Source of the DNA: Cellvibrio sp.
GTDB lineage: Bacteria > Pseudomonadota > Gammaproteobacteria > Pseudomonadales > Cellvibrionaceae
Assembly (NCBI GenBank): GCA_021323495.1
Contig: JAJQJO010000143.1
Coordinates: 1 to 8,774 of the forward strand
Length of the DNA stretch: 8,774 bases
Direction of reading: 5' to 3'
Below the pieces are notes generated by a model. It was not told where the DNA came from, ran no database searches, and was given only the letters and a program-made list of their open reading frames with translations. Positions within the stretch are counted from its first letter, which is position 1. Each line of letters opens with the position of its first letter. Both the position numbers and the translations under genes were made by a program. Shown piece by piece: positions 5,580-8,774 of this stretch.

Positions 5580-7301
5580 CTATTCCTGATCTTCTGTTTT
5601 GCCGAAGCTGTCTTTTAAGCTGATAGCGCGGTTAAATACCGGTTTTTCAGAGGTGCTATATTTGCTATCCAAACAGAAATAACCCTGCCGTTCAAATTGA
5701 TAGCTATTGCCAACCGTAGCACCAACCAAGCTCATTTCTGCCTTACAGCCTTGCAAAATTTCCAGACTGTCCGGATTAATACAATCGAGGAAATTTTTGC
5801 CTCCAGCATCTGGCGCCTCATCAGTAAACAAACGGTTATACAATCGTACTTCACAGTGAAGATTGTTCGTTGCTGATACCCAGTGAATAACACCTTTTGG
5901 TTTTACACCGTCCGCAGGGTCTTTACCCAAAGTTCCTTCAATAATACGGGCACGCACCTCAATTACATTCCCTGCATCATCTTTAATCGCCTCATCAGCC
6001 TCAATAACATAAGCACCGCGCAAACGCACGCGCTTACCAGTGACCAAACGTTTGTATTTTTTATTGGCTTCCTCGCGAAAATCTTCTTGCTCAATAAACA
6101 CAGTTTGTGTGAAGGGAAGTGTACGATCACCCAAATCATCGCGATTGGGATGATTATGTACAGTCAACGTTTCGACCTGCCCCGCTGGATAATTGGTGAG
6201 AGTTACTTTTAAAGGTTTCAGCACACACATAGCACGCGGTGCGTTTTTATCCAAATCATCGCGTACACAAAACTCCAGTACACCAACATCAACAATGCCG
6301 TCGGAGCGGGTAACGCCGATACGCTCGCAAAAATCGCGCAGCGCTGCCGGGGTAAATCCACGGCGACGCATACCAGATATAGTTGGCATACGCGGGTCAT
6401 TCCAACCATCGACATGGTTTTCATCGACCAGTTGTTTTAATTTGCGTTTGCTGGTTACAGAATAATTGATATTCAAACGCGCAAATTCATACTGGCGTGG
6501 TACAGCGGGAACCGGTAAGTGTAGAATGAACCAATCATACAATGGCTTGTGGTCTTCAAACTCCAAGGTACAAATTGAGTGGGTAATCCCTTCAATCGCA
6601 TCACTTTGGCCGTGGGCAAAATCATAGGACGGATAAATGCACCATTTATCTCCTGTTTGATGGTGATGGGCCTTTTTAATGCGATAGATAATCGGATCGC
6701 GTAAATTAATGTTAGGCGATGACATATCAATTTTTGCGCGTAAAGAACAAGCTCCCTCTTCAAATTCACCTATACGCATTTTTTCAAACAGCGCAAGGTT
6801 TTCCTCCACACTGCGCTCCCGGAAGGGACTATTTTTGCCAGGCTCAATCAAGGTGCCGCGATACTCGCGCATTTGCTCGGCGCTCAAATCACAGACAAAC
6901 GCCAATCCATTTTTAATCAAATGAATAGCCCATGCATGCAGCTGGTCGAAATAATCCGAAGTGTAGCGTACGGCGCCATCCCATTTAAAACCCAACCACT
7001 CCACATCTTGCTTGATGGAATTGACGAACTCTTCGTTTTCCTTCTCGGGATTGGTATCGTCAAACCGCAAATTGCAGGCACCACCAAATTCTTCAGCCAT
7101 ACCAAAATTCAAGCAAATGGACTTAGCATGACCAATGTGGAGGTAACCGTTAGGTTCTGGCGGAAAACGGGTGACGATTTTTTTATGCAGCCCTTGCTCC
7201 AGATCTTTGCGGATAATTTGTTGGATAAAATGCAAAGGTTTAGCTTTGACTTCTGTACTACCAGTATCGGCAGTATCAATCGCTGAAAGATTGTCGCTCA
7301 T
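5580..7301 (-). CDS. glnS: Glutaminyl-tRNA synthetase
   Basis: GlnRS charges tRNA-Gln directly with glutamine in the cytoplasm, so this organism has the direct route at least in addition to any amidotransferase route. Seen, in 573 residues (E. coli: 554): RFPPEPNGYLHIGHAKS (45-61) with HIGH at 55-58; NLRFDDTNPEKE (77-88); the tRNA/glutamine-pocket stretch YPSYDFAHGQSDAIEGITHS (223-242), which is typical of GlnRS; and the ATP loop VTSKRKL (282-288), where E. coli has VMSKRKL. DPRMPTISGMRRRG (302-315) follows, then the two C-terminal beta-barrels that read the anticodon (about 350-570). A short N-terminal extension of some 20 residues precedes the catalytic domain. The Shine-Dalgarno sequence is weak. 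The glnS-cysS pair also occurs side by side in Pseudomonas. Confidence 0.98.
   Translation of the reverse strand: MSDNLSAIDTADTGSTEVKAKPLHFIQQIIRKDLEQGLHKKIVTRFPPEPNGYLHIGHAKSICLNFGMAEEFGGACNLRFDDTNPEKENEEFVNSIKQDVEWLGFKWDGAVRYTSDYFDQLHAWAIHLIKNGLAFVCDLSAEQMREYRGTLIEPGKNSPFRERSVEENLALFEKMRIGEFEEGACSLRAKIDMSSPNINLRDPIIYRIKKAHHHQTGDKWCIYPSYDFAHGQSDAIEGITHSICTLEFEDHKPLYDWFILHLPVPAVPRQYEFARLNINYSVTSKRKLKQLVDENHVDGWNDPRMPTISGMRRRGFTPAALRDFCERIGVTRSDGIVDVGVLEFCVRDDLDKNAPRAMCVLKPLKVTLTNYPAGQVETLTVHNHPNRDDLGDRTLPFTQTVFIEQEDFREEANKKYKRLVTGKRVRLRGAYVIEADEAIKDDAGNVIEVRARIIEGTLGKDPADGVKPKGVIHWVSATNNLHCEVRLYNRLFTDEAPDAGGKNFLDCINPDSLEILQGCKAEMSLVGATVGNSYQFERQGYFCLDSKYSTSEKPVFNRAISLKDSFGKTEDQE
5584..5587 (-). 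promoter_or_regulatory. Ribosome binding site of cysS inside the glnS 3' end
   Basis: The minus strand reads AGGA, then ATAGC, then the cysS ATG, so the Shine-Dalgarno core lies within the last two glnS codons and the glnS stop (TAG, 5582-5580) falls in the spacer. This supports the ATG at 5578 as the cysS start and implies that ribosomes ending glnS can restart on cysS. Confidence 0.7.
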
Positions 7302-7425
7302 TGAGTTAATAAATCCGTTAGGTGTAATCGTAAATCAGGAAGGGTCTTCAATAATGACGGCTATTGTACTGAGTCAAAGACGCTTTTGATATCGTGAAAA
7401 ATCGTGCCTGGTGTGCAAAAAACAT
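7302..7425 (-). promoter_or_regulatory. Intergenic region with possible glnS promoter
   Basis: The 124 bases between mltG and glnS hold the only sizeable gap in the minus-strand series, so a glnS-cysS promoter is expected here. On the minus strand TTGACT (7378-7373) is a good -35; its partner would be TATTGA (7354-7349) at 18-base spacing, a weak -10. A better -10, TACAAT (7368-7363), lacks a good -35. I see no intrinsic terminator for mltG, so read-through from pabC-mltG is also possible. Confidence 0.3.
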
Positions 7426-8490
7426 TCAATTGGCCTGTGCTGGTGGCGGCGCTGCGCGATAATCACTGCGTCGGTTCAATTGGTAGCGCCTGACTGCCTG
7501 ATTGTGCGCATCCAGGCTATCGGAAAACTCACTCGTTCCATCACCTTTAGCAACAAAATAGAGCGCTTTACCCGGCGCAGGATTGAGCACCGCTTTAATT
7601 GACGCCGCACTCGGGAGCGAGATAGGGGTTGGTGGCAATCCCGGAATCACATAAGTGTTGTAGGCTGTGGGGGCCTCGAGATCCTTGCGGGTTATACGCC
7701 CCTTGTAGCTATCACCCATACCGTAAATAACAGTTGGATCAGTCTGGAGCTTCATCCCCTGCTGCAATCGACGCACAAATACCCCCGCGATTTGCTCGCG
7801 CTCGCTGTGGTGGCCGGTCTCGCGTTCAACAATCGAAGCCATAATCAAGGCTTCATAGGCATTTTTGTAAGGCAGGTTCGCCGCACGCTTTTCCCACTCG
7901 GTATCAAGCAGTGTTTGCATTTTACGGTAGGCGTTACGCACAATTTCGATGTCCGGTGTGTTTCGGCTAAAGCTGTAGGTATCGGGGAAGATCCACCCCT
8001 CAAGACTTTTCACAGGCAGATTTAGCAACGCCAATTGCTCCGCCTCCGACTTGCCATCAAGCTGCTGCTGGATACTGCCAACTTTCACCAAAGCAGCCAG
8101 CGCTTGTTTAACCGTCCAACCTTCTACAAAAGTTACCTGGTATAAAACCACCTCTCCCTTGATAAGTTTTTGTAACAGACTTTCCGGCGTGGTGCCCGGC
8201 GGGAAAAAATATTCCCCCGCATTCACTTTATTGGCATCATTAAAGCGCGCGTAAAGTCTCAAAAGCCGCGGATGGTTCAAAATGCCAGCACGGCCCAAAT
8301 CGTTAGCCAAATGACCAAGGGATTGGCCCTGCTTCAATTCATAAGTGTAACCTTGAGCAGAAATGTGCAAAGGGATTTTCAGCCACTGTTGAAGATACAA
8401 CCATGCAGTCAGGGCACTTAACACAGCAACGAGAAATATACCCGCAGCCAGACGCAATAATTTCACAGTAAAAGATATTTTTTTGCTCAT
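7426..8490 (-). CDS. mltG: Endolytic murein transglycosylase MltG (YceG family)
   Basis: MltG cuts glycan strands of nascent peptidoglycan at the outer face of the inner membrane, leaving 1,6-anhydro ends; it is thought to end strand elongation. Seen, in 354 residues: one N-terminal membrane anchor (about 11-33), a LysM-like region (about 46-112, with GQSLGHLANDLGRAGI and AGEYFFPPGT), LEGWIFPDTYSF (163-174), and the catalytic ASIVERETG (218-226), where E222 corresponds to the E. coli catalytic Glu218. QTDPTVIYGMG (249-259), YNTYVIPGLPPTPI (277-290) and FVAKGDGTSEFSDSLDAHN (312-330) complete the YceG signature. The ATG at 8490 overlaps the pabC stop as ATGA; a GTG at 8505 would add five residues but is less likely. 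The pabC-mltG pair is standard in gammaproteobacteria; the tmk and holB genes that usually follow are absent here. Confidence 0.96.
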   Translation of the reverse strand: MSKKISFTVKLLRLAAGIFLVAVLSALTAWLYLQQWLKIPLHISAQGYTYELKQGQSLGHLANDLGRAGILNHPRLLRLYARFNDANKVNAGEYFFPPGTTPESLLQKLIKGEVVLYQVTFVEGWTVKQALAALVKVGSIQQQLDGKSEAEQLALLNLPVKSLEGWIFPDTYSFSRNTPDIEIVRNAYRKMQTLLDTEWEKRAANLPYKNAYEALIMASIVERETGHHSEREQIAGVFVRRLQQGMKLQTDPTVIYGMGDSYKGRITRKDLEAPTAYNTYVIPGLPPTPISLPSAASIKAVLNPAPGKALYFVAKGDGTSEFSDSLDAHNQAVRRYQLNRRSDYRAAPPPAQAN

Positions 8491-8774
8491 AAAACTCGTC
8501 GGCACTCGTTTAATAAATACCCGAGTTGTTGCTGTAATCTGTGGGCCACTTGATGTCCGCTGTAATTACTTTGCGATAGCATTGTTTTCTGGCGGTTATC
8601 AACCAATTGATATACCGGCCAGATACCATAAACACTGTTACACAAAAATATTTCATCGGCAGCCCGTAAAAAATCCAGATCCATATCAACTACGCGACAA
8701 ACTATCGCCAATTCCGGTGCTAACTTTTCAATGATGACTCTGCGCATAATACCTGCAACACCGGCGGCAGATAA
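8487..8774 (-). CDS. pabC: Aminodeoxychorismate lyase PabC, C-terminal part (5' end outside window)
   Basis: The frame is open from the right edge and codes for 95 residues ending at 8487. Seen: it begins LSAAGVAGIMRRVIIEKL, matching the GVAGIMR block of PabC, then DLDFLRAADEIFLCNSVYGIWPV, the conserved ADEIFLCNSVxGIxPV end of the fold type IV PLP enzymes. Family knowledge: PabC removes pyruvate from 4-amino-4-deoxychorismate to give p-aminobenzoate for folate synthesis, in the cytoplasm. The PLP-binding lysine lies in the missing upstream part. The stop overlaps the mltG start by four bases, so the two are co-translated. The identification depends on these motifs and on the mltG neighbour, and is strong. 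Confidence 0.93.
   Translation of the reverse strand, partial: LSAAGVAGIMRRVIIEKLAPELAIVCRVVDMDLDFLRAADEIFLCNSVYGIWPVYQLVDNRQKTMLSQSNYSGHQVAHRLQQQLGYLLNECRRVL

Noticed and set aside
5180..5623. 147-codon open frame on the plus strand opposite cysS
   Set aside because: It lies fully antisense to the conserved cysS start and glnS end, with no recognisable motifs; it is a by-product of the codon use of the real genes.
6873..7286. 137-codon open frame on the plus strand opposite the 5' part of glnS
   Set aside because: Antisense to the highly conserved GlnRS catalytic domain; no family resemblance and no ribosome binding site that stands out.
7391..7406. Short direct repeat ATCGTG separated by AAAA in the mltG-glnS gap
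   Set aside because: Six-base copies are too short to stand out from chance in a 124-base AT-rich region.
8490..8505. GTG start at 8505 for mltG
   Set aside because: The ATG at 8490 gives the classic ATGA overlap with the pabC stop and a normal short cytoplasmic N-terminus before the membrane anchor.

Overview
The window reads as ordinary housekeeping chromosome from a gammaproteobacterium. The protein sequences resemble the Cellvibrionaceae/Pseudomonadales side of that class; this is inferred from protein flavour and gene pairs (glnS-cysS, pabC-mltG, ffh beside a divergent ypjD/ccsA-like gene), not from any search. Base composition is moderate, and I see no phage, transposon, CRISPR, tRNA or rRNA signal.

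Layout, left to right. Positions 1-30 on the minus strand hold ten codons that look like the start of an NAD-dependent malic enzyme running off the left edge. A short AT-rich divergent region separates it from a plus-strand pair: a HopJ-family protein (168-527) and, two bases later, a YjbQ/UPF0047 protein (530-955). A strong hairpin with A- and T-runs on its two flanks (970-995) serves as a bidirectional terminator between this pair and ffh, which converges on it from the minus strand (2394-1009). Ffh is the protein subunit of the signal recognition particle. Divergent from ffh, across 243 bases, lies a ypjD/ccsA-like eight-helix membrane protein gene (2638-3438).

From there to the right edge everything is on the minus strand. 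In transcription order: the C-terminal part of pabC (aminodeoxychorismate lyase), mltG (endolytic murein transglycosylase, ATGA overlap with pabC), a 124-base gap, glnS (glutaminyl-tRNA synthetase), cysS (cysteinyl-tRNA synthetase, one base after glnS), then three small unrecognised genes: a 69-residue two-helix membrane protein, a 63-residue protein coupled to it by TGATG, and a 97-residue two-helix membrane protein with a charged tail. The last converges on ypjD with only six bases between the stop codons.

The known genes cover carbon metabolism, folate synthesis, cell-wall synthesis, tRNA charging and protein targeting; they are not one pathway. The least explained parts are the three small genes after cysS and the HopJ-YjbQ pair. 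I found no convincing evidence of a new multi-gene system, and the findings are scored accordingly.
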